Source of the DNA: Rutpela maculata
Lineage: Eukaryota > Arthropoda > Insecta > Coleoptera > Cerambycidae
Assembly (NCBI GenBank): GCA_936432065.2
Contig: OW386285.2
Location: forward strand, 171,597,984 to 171,661,983
Reading direction: 5' to 3'
Length of the DNA: 64,000 nt
Positions 21,314 to 33,493 of the stretch are shown piece after piece. The notes under the pieces are model-generated. The model ran no database searches. It was not told where the DNA came from and saw only the letters and a program-made list of their open reading frames with translations. The number at the start of each line of letters is the position of its first letter. The first letter of the stretch is position 1. The translations under genes and the position numbers were made by a program.

Positions 21314-21586
21314 TGTTAGAGCACAAACCTTATTTTAAATTAACTTTACTTTAAATGTCGTACGCCGCTGGTAGCGCCCTTAACAAGGGCAACTCATTTA
21401 AGGCGTTAAGCGCTAGTGTATAAAATACCCTCAACCATATAAGTTGTTAATATTAGTAGTAGTAGTTAAGTACATGTATATATATTGTGCACCTTAGAAT
21501 AAAGTGTTAAGAATTATACAGTCCACTCAGTTTTTTACTCAAAAGTTATCGACGAAGTTTAAACTACGATAATTCAATTAAAAACA
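21314..21586 (+). repeat. 5' LTR of BEL/Pao element
   Basis: 273 bp, from TGTTAGAGCACAAACC to AATTAAAAACA. It contains AATAAAGTG (possible poly-A signal). A TGG that may begin the primer-binding site (TGGTCCAGCTTCGAGACG at 21588) follows one base after it; I cannot name the tRNA. Confidence 0.92.
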
Positions 21587-22034
21587 TTGGTCCAGCTTCG
21601 AGACGGATTACAGTGAAAAACAAGTGTGAAACAATAAGTTTCGTCGATAACAATATACAATTAAAATATACAATTAAAAGCAATAACTTTCGTGCATAAA
21701 ACAATCGTTCAATCTACAATTAAAAACAATAATAGTGTACTAAAAAAGCTTAATCTATAAATTTTACGAAGAAGGAACATCGGCAAGAAAACAATTGAAA
21801 ACGCAACATTATACAATTTTAAGCATCCCTCTAGTCTTCCAGCAAGTAGCAGGTACCAGGACCTTAGCGCCAGCGTCCCAACTTGACCATATGGGAGTGA
21901 GCTATTTATAGAATTCAGAGGCGTAGCAGATCCAGAGGCGAACAAAGTGAGTCTATTCCAATTTTAACCTTATTTCTATACCTAACACTTATTTGTCCTT
22001 TTTCCATTAATTGATTCTATTTAAACAATAAACA

Positions 22035-24436
22035 ATGTCAGAATTAGTAGAATTAAAAAGAAAAAGGGGACAAATAAAAGGTAGTCTCACTAGGTTCCAG
22101 AATTTCTATGATTCCGCTGATTTAAGTCAACCTGATGGAAAGCTAATTTGTGAACTAAAAAGACGGCTAGATAACATATCTCCAGTATTGGAACAATTTA
22201 AAGATATACAGTCACAAATAGATTTGTTATCAGTTGATGATCAGCTCGAAATTGAGGAGAATGAGCGGGTAGAATTCGAAAAAATTTATTATGCATTGAC
22301 AGGTTCTGTCGATGATATCTTGCAAACGTTCTACGAAGTAAAAAATAATAGCAATAATAGTTCAAATAATTCTAATATTAGCAACGCGAGTCAACAAAAC
22401 AATCAAAACAATCATTTTCAATCTCTAATACCACAAGTACATTTGCCAATGATGCAAGTGCCGACTTTTAACGGCAATTATGATGAGTGGGTGGAATTTA
22501 AGGATGCATTTTTATCTATTATTGACAGCAGTCCCATGCTGTCCGACGTTCAAAAAATGTACCACCTAAAAAATAGCCTTAGTAAGGAAGCGTTGGATAC
22601 CATAAAGGCGATCCCATCGTCCGCTGCCAATTATAAGGTAGCGTGGAAGGCACTGGAAGACCAATACGAAAAAAGTCAATTAATTGTACACTCACATGTA
22701 CGCGCTATCCTAGACTTTCCGCGCATACCGAAAGAATCTGCGAAAGATTTAAAAAACCTGTACAATAACGTAAACAATAATTTACAATCATTAAAGGCGC
22801 TAGGCGAGCCAACTGATAAGTGGGATACGCTACTAATTCCCATAATTACTGATAAGTGTGACGCTTCTACCAAACACGAGTGGGAAGCGTTTTGCACTCG
22901 AAGTAATGCAAAAAAGAAGTCTGATGATAAATCAGGAGAAAAATTGAGCGATCTGTTTAGTATATTAAAAATCCGTTACGAATTATTGCAAAAATTAGAA
23001 GTCGGTAGAAAAAATGAAAATAAAGTAAAACTAGATGCGCGCAAAAATCAATCATATGCTAGTACTAATGTAAGCCAAAAAGTATGTTGCTACTATTGTA
23101 AAAAGGAGCACACGATTTACAATTGCGAGTCTTTTCTTAAACATCCAATAGCTACGAGAATCAGCGAAATTAATAAATTAAGATTGTGTAAAAATTGTTT
23201 GAGGCCAAATCACACTATTGCTCAATGCCAATCGTCAAAATGTAGAAAATGTGGAAAACCCCATAACTCTATTTTACACATCGACAATTTTCAGTTCAAA
23301 CCTACAACTGCGCTGTCAAATTTAAGCGATAACTCTACAAGTCAAGGCGGCGAAGTACGCAGTACATTCGCATCAGCAGATTCTGCAGTCTCTAGCGGGC
23401 AATCGGGAACTGGAACTGCATCAACGCTACACACGGTACAAAATAGTACAGTTGCTAATCTCGCCACTAAACAAATCTTATTATCAACGGCTATGATTTT
23501 AGCACAAGATGCGCGGGAGCGATTGCACCAGTGCCGTGCACTCTTAGACAGCGGGTCTATGAGTAATTTTGTAACGAAAGATTTATGCGATAAATTAAAT
23601 TTAAATTTAAAACGAGCAGATTACGCAATTACTGGCGTGGGTAAGGCAATGTCTAACATACAATATATAACTAATTTACGAATTTCTTCTCGCGACAATT
23701 CATTTAATGAATCGATTCAATGTTTGGTATTATCGCAGATCACAACAGATCTACCGACGGTTTCCTTTAATAAAAATATGTTAAATATTCCAGACAATTT
23801 AAAACTAGCAGATCCCAGATTCAATGAATCTGCCTCGATTGATTTATTACTAGGGTCAGCAACCTTTTGGGAACTTCTATGCACAGGCAGAGTGCAGTTA
23901 GGAAATTCTAGAATTACTTTACACGAAACCAAGCTAGGATGGATTATTGCGGGCAATCTTCATATTCCAAGACAAAAATTCAATATGGTTAGTTGTTTTA
24001 GCAGCAATGCAGATTTAAATTCTCTGGATAACAATATAATTAAATTTTGGAATATCGAAGAACTAAATGTTAAGTTAACTATGTCTGAGTCTGAACAATT
24101 TTGTGAAACCCATTATAAGAATACATATAAGCGCGATCAAGACGGGCGATTCATAGTAAGTATCCCGTTCAAAGACAATTACAGTCATTTAGGACACACT
24201 AGAGAATTCGCATTAAAACGATTTTACTCTCAAGAGAGACGATTGATAAAAAATCCAGAGTTATATAGCGATTATAAAAAATTCATGGTGGAGTACGAAA
24301 GTCTAGGGCATATGACGGAAATAAAGGAAAATTTTCATAATGAAGAATTAAATTATTATCTCCCCCACCATGAGGTAATTAAAGAATCTAGTTGCACAAC
24401 TAAAGTGCGGATAGTTTTTGACGCGTCTATGAAAAG
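22035..24436 (+). pseudogene. BEL/Pao gag-pol, 5' part (gag, protease, start of RT)
   Basis: Single open frame from ATG 22035. The N-terminal part is coiled-coil-like. Then comes the BEL-type capsid region (DUF1759-like: QVPTFNGNYDEWVEFKDAF). Zinc fingers near residues 350-415: CCYYCKKEHTIYNC and LCKNCLRPNHTIAQC, followed by a third CRKCGKPHN. The aspartic protease is at about residue 505, RALLDSGSMSNFVTKDL. RT begins with FIVSIPFKDN and reaches KVRIVFDASMKS, where a 299-bp MITE enters at 24437 (open frame then runs on to a stop at 24531). The insertion plus its duplication (307 bp) moves the rest of pol into a different phase. Confidence 0.92.
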
Positions 24437-24735
24437 CAGGCCTGTAGCTAGGGGGGGGGGGCAGGACGGGCATTGCCCGTCCTGGAATAAGTTTCGCCCG
24501 ACCTACGGTGATCGTAATGGGGGTAAATTTTAACCGTCTTTTTAATATTTTGAAAGAGGTTGGGTAAAAATTGTCTAAATTTTTCGGATTAAAAAGTTTT
24601 TTTGGATTAATTTTTTTTTTGTATTTCTCCCCCCCCCCCCCCCTCCGCCCATAAAAAATTTTTCGAACTTTTTTTACGGGCCCGTCTTGAAAAATTGTTT
24701 GCCCGCCCTGAAAGCACTTTCTAGCTACAGGCCTG
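24437..24735. mobile_element. hAT-like MITE inside BEL/Pao reverse transcriptase
   Basis: 299 bp, ends CAGGCCTGTAGCTAG and its exact reverse complement. The perfect 8-bp duplication ATGAAAAG flanks it (24429-24436 and 24736-24743). The 8-bp target site with CAG...CTG ends is the hAT signature. The interior has long G and C homopolymers and a module (AATCCGAAAAA type) also found in the hAT-like MITE at 54154-54427. Confidence 0.9.
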
Positions 24736-27648
24736 ATGAAAAGTGATAGCGGCCGTTCACTAAACGATGTCCAACACATTGGACCCACTATTCAACCTTT
24801 ACTATAATTTCACGATTTCGCACCCACCAGTATGTAATGAGCGCAGACATATCGAAAATGTATCGAATGGTATTAATTGACCCTAATCAAACTCGATTTC
24901 AGCGAATATTTTGGCGCGACGAGTATCTAAATATGTAAAGTGTTACGAGCTAAAAACCGTCACCTACGGCACTGCATCAGCGTCTATCTAGCTATTCGTT
25001 GTTTATTTGAATTAGCGAGTCAATATGAAAATACATACCCTTTAGCGTGTAATACAATAAGAAATAGTTTTTACGTGGATGATTTTCTATGCGGTGCTAA
25101 TACAGAATTTAAACTGGTACAATTACAACGCGAGGTTTGTGAAATTCTTTCTAGCGCGGGTTTTTAGTTAAGAAAATGGCTGTGTAATAAAAAGGAATTG
25201 TGTGAACAATTTCAAATAAACAACGACTTAGATTCTAGTATATTACAATTAGGGGAAAATGAGTCCAATAAAACCTTAGGTATTTGTTGGAACGCAATTT
25301 TCGATACCATTCAATATTCAACTTCTATACCAGAGACACAAAGGTTTACAAGCAAACGGACAATTCTCTCCGAGATATCGCAGATATATGATCCATTGGG
25401 CTTACTAGGTCCGGTAATTATTATAGCGAAATTAATCATTCAGAGGTTATGGGAAGCGAAAATTTCGTGGGACGAGCCAGTTCCTCAAAGTATATTAAAT
25501 GACTGGTTAAAATTTCGTGCGGGATTACAATGTTTAGATAGTATTAAGATTCCCCGACAAGTCACTCTATCAAATTGCTCACATTTCGAGCTGCACGGTT
25601 TCGCAGACTCAAGCGAAAAGGCATATGGTGCCTGTATATACATACGATGTAAAGGTGCAAATGAAAATTTTTCTACCAAACTATTATGCGCAAAGTCGAG
25701 AGTTGCACCTCTCAAAAAATTAACTCTACCGCGGCTCTAACTTTGCAGCGCCGTACTTCTGGCACAACTAGTGCAAAAGGTACGGGAGTCAATAAATATC
25801 AATTTTAATAAACAATATTTGTGGTCCGATTCAAAAATAACACTTGCCTGGATCCAAGCCGCCCCGAATCGCTGAAAGACGTTCGTTGCAAATCGCGTAA
25901 GCGAAATTAAGCGCTTGACAGATATAAGCGAATGGAACCACGTAGCGTCAAAGGACCATCCAGCGGACTTGTTATCGCGCGGTGCGTCCGTCGCTGACAT
26001 AGAGAAAGCGACAGTATGGTGGTCAGGTCCGGCCTGGCTCATCAACGATAACTTTAAATTTGTAAATACGGACAATGCGTTTTCATATAACAAGATACCA
26101 GAACAACGAATTGTTGTGAATATTGCAATAAACGATAATTCGGATATTTTTAATAGATACTCAAGTTTTCGACGTCTGCAGTTAACTATAGGTTGGTGTT
26201 TGAGATTTATATCTAACTGTAAATTAAAAGGGGGAACGCGGCAACTTGGAGGAATATTGACTACCAGTGAATTACAACATTCAATGAAACTATTAATCAA
26301 AATAGCCCAACAGGAATGCTTTCCTCGCGAATATAACGATTTATTAAATAAAAGGCAACTTAGCACGAAAAGTAGACTCCTCTCATTAAATCCATTTATG
26401 GGCGACAATTTATTACGAGTTGGAGGCCGTCTAGGACAAAGCAATTACGATTTTGACAAAAAACATCCGATTATCTTGCCGACTAAACATAAAATTACAA
26501 AACTAATCCTAAAAGACGAACATATTCGATTACTACATTGTGGACCTACAATGTTACTTTCATCAATTAGGGAGCGATTCTGGCCCATATCTGGACGTAA
26601 CATTGCAAAAGGGGTAGTTCGCGATTGCGTAACGTGTTTTCGAGCGAATCCTAAATCTAACGATTATTTGATGGGAGATTTACCTCAAGCACGTGTTCAT
26701 CAATATTCGCCTTTTTACAATACCGGCGTGAACTACGCTGGTCCCTTTCTGTTGAAAGATAGATACACGAGAGTACCTAAATTAATTAAAGGTTATGTAT
26801 GTCTTTTCATATGCCTAGCCACGAAAGCGGTACATTTAGAAGCTGTGTCTGATCTCACCACAGAAGGTTTTATGGCAAGCTTAAAACGATTCATCGGAAG
26901 ACGCGGAAAACCATTAAATATATATTCCGACAATGGAGGCAATTTTGTTGGTACAGGTGCGGAGTTGGAAAATGTACAATCATTTTTAGAGAATGAAAAC
27001 AAAAATATTTGCAAGGTTTTATCGAGAGAAGATATAACGTGGCATTTTATACCTGCTCGTTCTCCAAACTTCGGCGGAATATGGGAGGCTGGAATAAAAA
27101 GTGCCAAATTCCACTTAAAGAGGGTGATCGGAAATGCGCATTTAAATTTTGAAGACTTTACCACTGTATTAGTTCAAATAGAGTCAATTTTAAACTCTCG
27201 TCCTCTGTGCCCCCTTACATCCAATCCTGATGATTTAAATCCTTTAACCCCTGGCCACTTTCTAATTGGAAGGAGATTAACTGCCATACCTGAGCCAAGC
27301 TACGTACATATCAACGAAAACCGCTTAAAGCCATTCGAAAGGCTACAACAGATCATACAGCACTTCTGGGCTCGGTGGCAAAAGGAATATGTGGGTGAGC
27401 TGCAGACCCGAGTTAAATGGAAGCAGAATGCAAAGAGTCTTCTTCGGGTCGGCTCTATTGTTCTTCTAAAGGAAGACAAGGTGCCGCCGCTTCAATGGCA
27501 TCTCGGCAGGATCACCGAGCTGCATCCAGGACGCGATGGCATTGTCAGAGTGGTGTCAGTGAAAGTGAATGACAGGGACGTTCTAAAAAGAGCAGTTACA
27601 AAAATTTGTGTTTTACCCTTTGAACCAAAGACAGAAACTGGCACATAA
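24736..27648 (+). pseudogene. BEL/Pao pol, 3' part (RT, RNase H, integrase, C-terminal domain)
   Basis: After the MITE, pol resumes with SDSGRSLNDVQHIGP. A short stretch (about 24800-24930) is shifted in phase, then the frame returns. RT catalytic YVDD appears as SFYVDDFLCGAN near 25060-25090. RNase H-like region: FADSSEKAYGACIY. Integrase zinc finger: DEHIRLLHCG ... CVTC; catalytic residues in ATKAVHLE, IYSDNGGNF and FGGIWEAGIKS. The C-terminal domain (DUF5641-like) has FWARWQKEYVGELQ and LGRITELHPG. Nonsense codons: TAG 25165-25167, TAA 25738-25740, TGA near 25873. The reading phase otherwise remains one, so the decay is moderate. Confidence 0.9.
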
Positions 27649-27815
27649 GTGTATTCTATTGTTTTGCTTATTTTTCATTTTTTTTATTTTAAAGGACATT
27701 CAATTTAATCAATCATTTAATATGCTATGTTTTTTTTTTCAATATTTTATTTGGTCTCAATGTTAGATTTAGATGTTTCGAAAATGTTTGGTAACATATT
27801 TCAAGGCGGCCGGCA

Positions 27816-28085
27816 TGTTAGAGCACAAACCTTATTTTAAATTAACTTTACTTTAAATGTCGTACGCCGCTGGTAGCGCCCTTAACAAGGGCAACTCATT
27901 TAAGGCGTTAAGCGCTAGTGTATAAAATACCCTCAACCATATAAGTAGTTAATATTAGTAGTAGTAGTTAAGTTCATGTATATATATATTGTGCACGTTA
28001 GAATAAAGTGTTAAGAGTTATACAGAGAGTTTTTTACTCAAAAGTTATCGACGAAGTTTAAACTACGATAATTCAATTAAAAACA
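27816..28085 (+). repeat. 3' LTR of BEL/Pao element
   Basis: 270 bp. The preceding purine-rich AAGGCGGCCGGCA is the expected polypurine tract. Compared with the 5' LTR, it has four substitutions, a 2-bp insertion in a TA run and a 5-bp deletion. Confidence 0.92.
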
Positions 28086-28157
28086 CAATGCATCGACTGA
28101 AACTGCGGCCTGAACTTCGATAGCTGCGTAGCATCTTTGGCATATTCGTACTCTTAC

Positions 28158-28517
28158 AGAAATATTATAGTGTGCAAAGAGAGCCAGAGCAGCCATATGA
28201 TGGCATAACCATAATCCCCTTGGACAAGTACATTCTGCATCGGTTATATTTTTATCGTTATTCAAAAATATCTGAAAACAATTAATTACATTTAAAGTAA
28301 AATATATATTTTTTTTAAAGCACACACCTCTACTTTATGGATTCTATTTCTCATGCGAGCATGAACTTCTCCCTTAACAATCAGTACTTCAGGATTCATA
28401 ATCATTCCTTTCATGCGGCCCGCTTCGCCCTTCAACAGAACTTTCTGCCTTGACCATGAGTGTTTCTTCATCCTTAAAAAATTGAGCAATCGCAGAGAAA
28501 TGTAATTTTTGGACCAT
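28158..28517 (-). pseudogene. SWIM zinc-finger gene fragment, two exons
   Basis: Exon 1 on the minus strand (28517 down to 28328) begins MVQKLHFSAIAQFFKDEE and, after a one-base shift, continues KGEAGRMKGMIM and VKGEVHARMRNRIHKVE. A 56-bp intron (GTGTGTGC ... TTTTCAG, 28272-28327) follows. Exon 2 (28271 down to 28158) reads IFLNNDKNITDAECTCPRG then LWLCHHMAALALFAHYNIS and meets another donor, GTAAGAGT. The C-x-C-x6-C-x-H pattern is a SWIM zinc finger, a probable DNA- or protein-binding fold. The BEL/Pao element enters beyond that donor, so it would lie in the next intron. The shift in exon 1 could mean decay or an unseen splice. Confidence 0.55.
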
Positions 28518-28805
28518 TTTTGATATACAATCACTTTAAATACTATAAAATCCCTGAAAGTTATAAAAGATATAATCTAGTGTTGGGTGAATTCGAATTA
28601 AAATACTCGGTTAATCCGAGTATCAAAATACTCGCTTGATTCCGAGTATTAAAATTTCATCCGAATAGAATATACTCCGATTAATTTTAAGTACAAAACA
28701 AAAAAGAACTGTCAATCGTGCACTTGGATAATAAATTGTTTTTTAGATTTCTCCCCCCCGCTCATGAATTCTGAGATCTGGGGAGAAAAATTACTAACCT
28801 CAGTG

Positions 28806-29536
28806 TAGTGATGGGCGATATCGTAATTTTTCAATCACAACTAGTGATGCGCGATATATATCGATGTATCGAAAACATCGATATTGCGATGTACGATATC
28901 CGATATTTTTACATCGATAACTTACATTTTTAAACATCGATGTAGTAGCAAAAATATCGGACAGCATTTTATAATAAAAAAATAAAGCAAATCTGAATCA
29001 TTTGGGTTGTGGTACGACTGGTACACCTGTTTGTTAGGATTCGCTTTGCCCAGCTCGTCAAAAAATTTGTAACGAGGAGAATCTCCCTTCCCCCTCGTCC
29101 ATCAAAAGAAAAATTTGGATCAGGGACCCCCCCCCGCTTATCAAAAACTTTAAAAAAATATCGATAATTTACAATATCGATGTTTTTCACCCGATAAATA
29201 TCATATATCGATAAGTCTATTCGATGTTACCATCGATATGAACTATCGATACTTTCGGTTCGATGTCGCATCACTAATCACAACGTAAATCGTTACTGTG
29301 ATTTTCTTATATCAGTGAATTTAAAACGTGATGTGATCACGACTTTCATAATACGACGTACGGGAGAAATTGTTAATTATTATATTGGTCTTGGTTGAAC
29401 CACGGCAAGGGAACGAAATACGGAAGGAAAGTCGTGATCACGTCACGCTTTTCTGCCAACTTTACTAACAGTCGTTACCTGTGATTTCTTAACATCAGTG
29501 ATTAAATCACAGTTCGTGATATATCCCCCATCACTA
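28806..29536. mobile_element. Middle hAT-like MITE of the nest
   Basis: Ends TAGTGATGGGCGATAT and, in reverse complement, TAGTGATGGGGGATAT. The perfect 8-bp duplication CCTCAGTG flanks it (28798-28805 and 29537-29544). It interrupts the outer MITE and holds the inner one. Its own sequence is about 288 bp. A related right end (ATCGCGATATCACATCACTA) lies at about 29604-29623, a remnant of another copy. Confidence 0.88.
28842..29276. mobile_element. Inner hAT-like MITE of the nest
   Basis: 435 bp, ends TAGTGATGCGCGAT and, in reverse complement, TAGTGATGCGACATCG. The perfect 8-bp duplication ATCACAAC flanks it (28834-28841 and 29277-29284). It is full of ATCGAT motifs in both orientations and would fold extensively. 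It is the youngest of the three by position. Confidence 0.88.
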
Positions 29537-29737
29537 CCTCAGTGCCACTTGCATTCGCTTTAACCACGATCGCAATTACTGTTGACAGAGTGATTGAAAA
29601 ATCGCGATATCACATCACTAATACCTATAGTGAAAATTTAATTCGACATCGGATGATTAATCTGAATATTCTTGTCATCCGATTCCGTGTAATCCGAGTA
29701 CCGAAATCATCCGAATATCTGCATCACAAATATAATC

Positions 29738-30200
29738 CACTATACATAACCTTAAACTTCAACCAGGAAAACAAATAAAAATAATAAGATGGACTTAAAA
29801 ATTACGGTATTATTAAAAGAAGGCTCAGCTTTTAAAGTTAAAACATTATGATTATAATTCAATAGTTAAATATTCACAGATTTTCTGAAATTTCAAATTC
29901 AATTTTAACCATGGTCTTATGTACAGTGGCGATAAGGTCGATGTGAGAATTAGGATGGAATAGTTAGAGTGGGAGTGAAACGTCACACTATTTTGGTTCA
30001 TTGGAGAACAAAGAATATCGTATAGCTTCTTTCTAAGGAACATATAGAGGACAATGTCGAGGACAACGCCTAATGCCTGGTTTACCTACTGGGGGATGCA
30101 GAGATTAAGATGGAATTGAAACTTTGTTGATACTAATTAACTTAAACTGTCTTTCAATTCGAGAATCTTTCCTAAGCTAATGTTGACAAATCAGACAACC
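29738..30200. other. AT-rich non-coding stretch
   Basis: No gene or clear repeat recognised. Confidence 0.3.
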
Positions 30201-30204
30201 ATAT

Positions 30205-31010
30205 ATCTTACATTATATATTTTTTATCTCTTTTTGATGTAGCATGTATTTGTTTTATATACCTACCGTAATGTTCAAAATAGCACCCTATAGTACTTTT
30301 TAAATATTGATACTAGAGAACTGGATTCTTGGAGTTAAATATATGGATATAAATTCCTCTTGAATTGTCCAGAAAAATTGATATTCTTTAGGAAATAACT
30401 GGAGGAGACATCAACTTTTATTTTTAAGTAGAATACCTCTGAACATTTTTAGAAAGTTAGATAGTTTTATATTTTAAATATAACCATTTTTTACAAAAAA
30501 ATGTTCATTCAAAAAATAAAACTACTCGGCTCTCTAAATAAGATATCCGACTTAAAAATAAAACTTGGTGTCAACTTCGGTAATTTTCTAAAGAAATATA
30601 TTTTTCTGTATAACTTATAAGGAACTTTATTCATATATCTAACTTTAAAAATCCAATTATGTATTATCAATATTTAAAATGTGCTGGCCCACTAAACAAT
30701 GCATTATTACTTTAATATAACATCAACGTTGTCAGAAAGTAATTTGTCATACTATTAAATGTTACGTAATGTAACCAACATTACATAAATATTTGTTTAG
30801 TATTTCGAAATGTAACATTTTTCTGTTACGTTGTTGTAATATAAATATCATATTGCAAGAGAACATTACAAATGTTACTTCCATTTAACATTGCATAACA
30901 TTACGGATACATTCTTTGTTTGCTGGGGGGATATGCTATTTTGAACATACGGTAGGTAGATAAAATATATACATGCTACATCATAAAGAGATGAAAAGTA
31001 TATAAGTTAC
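30205..31010. repeat. Fold-back repeat with long arms
   Basis: ATGTAGCATGTAT and CCTACCGTAATGTTCAAAAT near 30235-30285 reappear in reverse complement near 30940-30985. A second mirrored pair spans about 30300-30480 and 30490-30680, with a centre near 30485. A palindrome-rich AACATTAC segment (30680-30930) interrupts the right arm. The class is unknown. Confidence 0.6.
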
Positions 31011-31050
31011 GTAGCGTAAGGTCACTATCAAGTGGTTGAATATACATATA

Positions 31051-31413
31051 TGTTAGATCACGGTTCACATGAATGACTTTTTAAAAAAGATTTATTTGTT
31101 TAATGGAGCCAACGTTGGCTCTTGGAGAAGGAATAATACAATAATTAGAAGTGTTTCATTCTAAGTGAGTTTAATAACTGATTCAACAAAGCGTGTTTAG
31201 TCATATTTATAACATACAGAACCTGAGTAAGCAAAATATATAACAAAGGAATTGCAGTTCTGCAGTCTGCACAAGTTATGAGAAACAAACGTGTAATATG
31301 ATATCTTGAAGATAAGCAATTAATAAGAGAAGCTGTTATCGTGAAAGACGATATACCTGTGAAGGTTTATTATGGCTAAGTCGCAATAAGATAGCGTGTA
31401 ATATTATATAACA
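31051..31413 (-). repeat. 3' LTR of errantivirus-like element
   Basis: 363 bp. On the plus strand it begins TGTTAGATCACGG and ends TATTATATAACA. It differs from the other LTR only near 31344 and 31349. Confidence 0.95.
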
Positions 31414-31434
31414 ACTTCCCCCTTAATAAAAAAG
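31414..31434 (-). other. Polypurine tract
   Basis: The plus-strand ACTTCCCCCTTAAT reads ATTAAGGGGGAAGT on the coding strand, directly before the 3' LTR. Confidence 0.75.
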
Positions 31435-31647
31435 TTGATGTTATGCAGCAACTTTTGAAAATTGTTAAAACGTTAAATGAATATAATGCAAAAATAAATT
31501 GAAACAATGTTGAATGAATACAAAGCAAAATAATAAAATAATGTAAAAGTTAAAATTGGTAAGCGATAATAAAACATTACATAACGTAATAAGGATAAAA
31601 TACAATAGTCTAAATTAATAGACAAGGGTAAAACTCCACATGAAAGT

Positions 31648-33481
31648 CTATGTTAACTCGATGTCCTCTTCTTCTTGAGGTCTAATACCGGGTCGCTTTC
31701 TTGGAGGGATCAGTCTAGGAAATTTGGTAAATACTCTGCTTCGCTCTGAAGGAGGTGAAGGAGGGTTATCCGTTGAGGGTTGGATTCGCAATGCTCCACA
31801 TCTTCTTCTTCTGCATTTACAAGTTATGTAAAGTAGAACTAATAGGATGATGAGAGTGATTATGAAATATGTGAACCAAGATATGTGTTTGGTCACAAAA
31901 GGTTCATTTATGAGGTCATCCAAGTCTTTGGAATATTGGTCCAATTTGTTTTTAGCAATATCTAGGTCTTCTACGTCGAGATTGTTTAATTTGAGAGGTT
32001 TTAATTTTGGAATTTCGATTTTGTCGGGCATGTGATTACAGCATTCAAAAGGAATTTGGATAGGATGTGAATTGTCCTTAATTTCGGAAAAGTCTTTGGC
32101 ACTGGCTTGTATTCTAGTAATGCCTGCATAGGCGTAACATCCTGGTTGTAGTTTGATGATGGAATTTTTGTTGATTAACTCTGTTGTGGATTCTCTCTTT
32201 GGACAATTGATGGTAATGTGAAGTGGTTCGGAATTAATTACTAGCCATGTGTTGTCTTCAAGTTCTTGGACGTTGTATCCCTGACTAATAATGAAGGAAG
32301 TTTGACAGTTCTCTGGAAGTTTTGGCAATGGTTTTAGTATTCTGGCTTCACATATGGCATTTTGGTCGATAGGATAGGCAAACAGGTTCGAACATAGTTT
32401 GGTTCCGAAATAAAGTGGTTTGCATTCTTTCAAATTTTGTATAGGTATGTACATCAAAGAATCATCATCTCTCGCGATATATTTTTGTGAAATAGATAAA
32501 ATAAAACCAGTTCTGTTATCAAGTATCGGGATAGGATATAGGCGATAGGTGTTATAATTTTGGGGTTCAACAAGTGGTATTGTTAAAACAAATACTAAGT
32601 TAGAATCCATTTGAAACGCTTGTAATTCAATAATATCCAAATACTTAGCAACTGCCGATAATTTAATGGGGAGAGGCAAATTGTTCCTTCGTAAGCTCTG
32701 TGAAATTTCTTGTAATGCTGTTACCAAATGATTAGGGGTTATGATTGACGTGTGAATGATTCCTAGTCTGGCAAATGTTATTGAATTTAGAATGTCGTTT
32801 AAATTATCTTCGATATACAAATAGCTTGCCATTAATTGTTCGGAAATGTATAAAAATTTTAGTTTTATGTGAGCAGCCTCGATAGCTTGAGTCATTGTTT
32901 GAATTGTGTGTTCTATTTCTTCGAGATCTTTGTTAAAGGTTTCCTCGTCAATTTGTAATTTTTGTATAGTCGAGTTGAAGTTTTCAATAACAGAAGTTGT
33001 AACTGAAATTTGATTTTTGATTAAGTTTTCCAATTGATGTTCGTCATTATTTAGTTTATTTATACAATTAGTATAGTACTGGCCATCTTCAGCATCTAGG
33101 TTACCAGTTATGGATTTGAATATTGTACCGATACCGTTAAGTATTCCTCGTTTATATCTTTTTGTATCTGAAAAGATTTCGTCAAATTTCATTTTTATAG
33201 AGTTGGATATTTGTGTTAAAAGGTTAAAGTCTGTTTTAATTTCACTCGTAAAAATAATTGACTTATGATCACCATTATGGAGAGTGTACAGGATTCTGTC
33301 TAAGATATTTTGATTTTTGTCAAAAGCTAGTTTGAGGGATGAAATGTTTTTATGCACTAGTAGAGTCCATTTGTCATTTGTCACCACGATGTCCGTGTCT
33401 TGGTGGTAGTATACACCAACGGTGTTATTGATTGGGATAATTTTGTATTGACAGAGTGCTGATCCGAACAGCAGGAGAAAC
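31648..33481 (-). CDS. env: Envelope protein, second exon (errantivirus-like)
   Basis: The envelope is thought to mediate membrane fusion. The coding frame is open from a splice acceptor (TATTTTCAG at 33482-33490) to 31648. The first residues after the acceptor, FLLLFGSALC, look like a signal peptide, so the start codon is probably in a leader exon, as in env mRNAs of this group. About residue 80-90 lies a furin-like RYKR, followed at once by a glycine-rich hydrophobic stretch typical of a fusion peptide. A transmembrane helix (FIITLIILLVLLYI) and a basic cysteine-rich tail are near the C-terminus. No stop interrupts it. The exact first residue is uncertain because only the exon is seen. Confidence 0.88.
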
Positions 33482-33493
33482 CTGAAAATAAAT

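Larger units (their letters stand above)
21314..28085 (+). mobile_element. BEL/Pao LTR retrotransposon, decayed
   Basis: 6,772 bp, with LTRs at 21314-21586 (273 bp) and 27816-28085 (270 bp). They differ by four substitutions and two indels. Ends are TGTTAG...CA. Flanking 5-mers are CAATA (21309-21313) and CAATG (28086-28090), a target duplication with one difference. Gag with zinc knuckles, a DUF1758-like protease, RT with YVDD, RNase H, integrase and a DUF5641-like C-terminus identify the BEL/Pao superfamily. The copy is dead: a hAT-like MITE sits in RT, and later frameshifts and nonsense codons follow. It is older than the two gypsy elements of the window. Confidence 0.93.
28578..29729. mobile_element. 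Outer hAT-like MITE of a three-level nest
   Basis: Ends TAGTGTTGGG and, in reverse complement, TTGTGATGCA. The perfect 8-bp duplication ATATAATC flanks it (28570-28577 and 29730-29737). It is made of repeated AATCCGAGTA-type motifs in both orientations. Without the elements inside it, its own length is about 405 bp. Confidence 0.8.
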
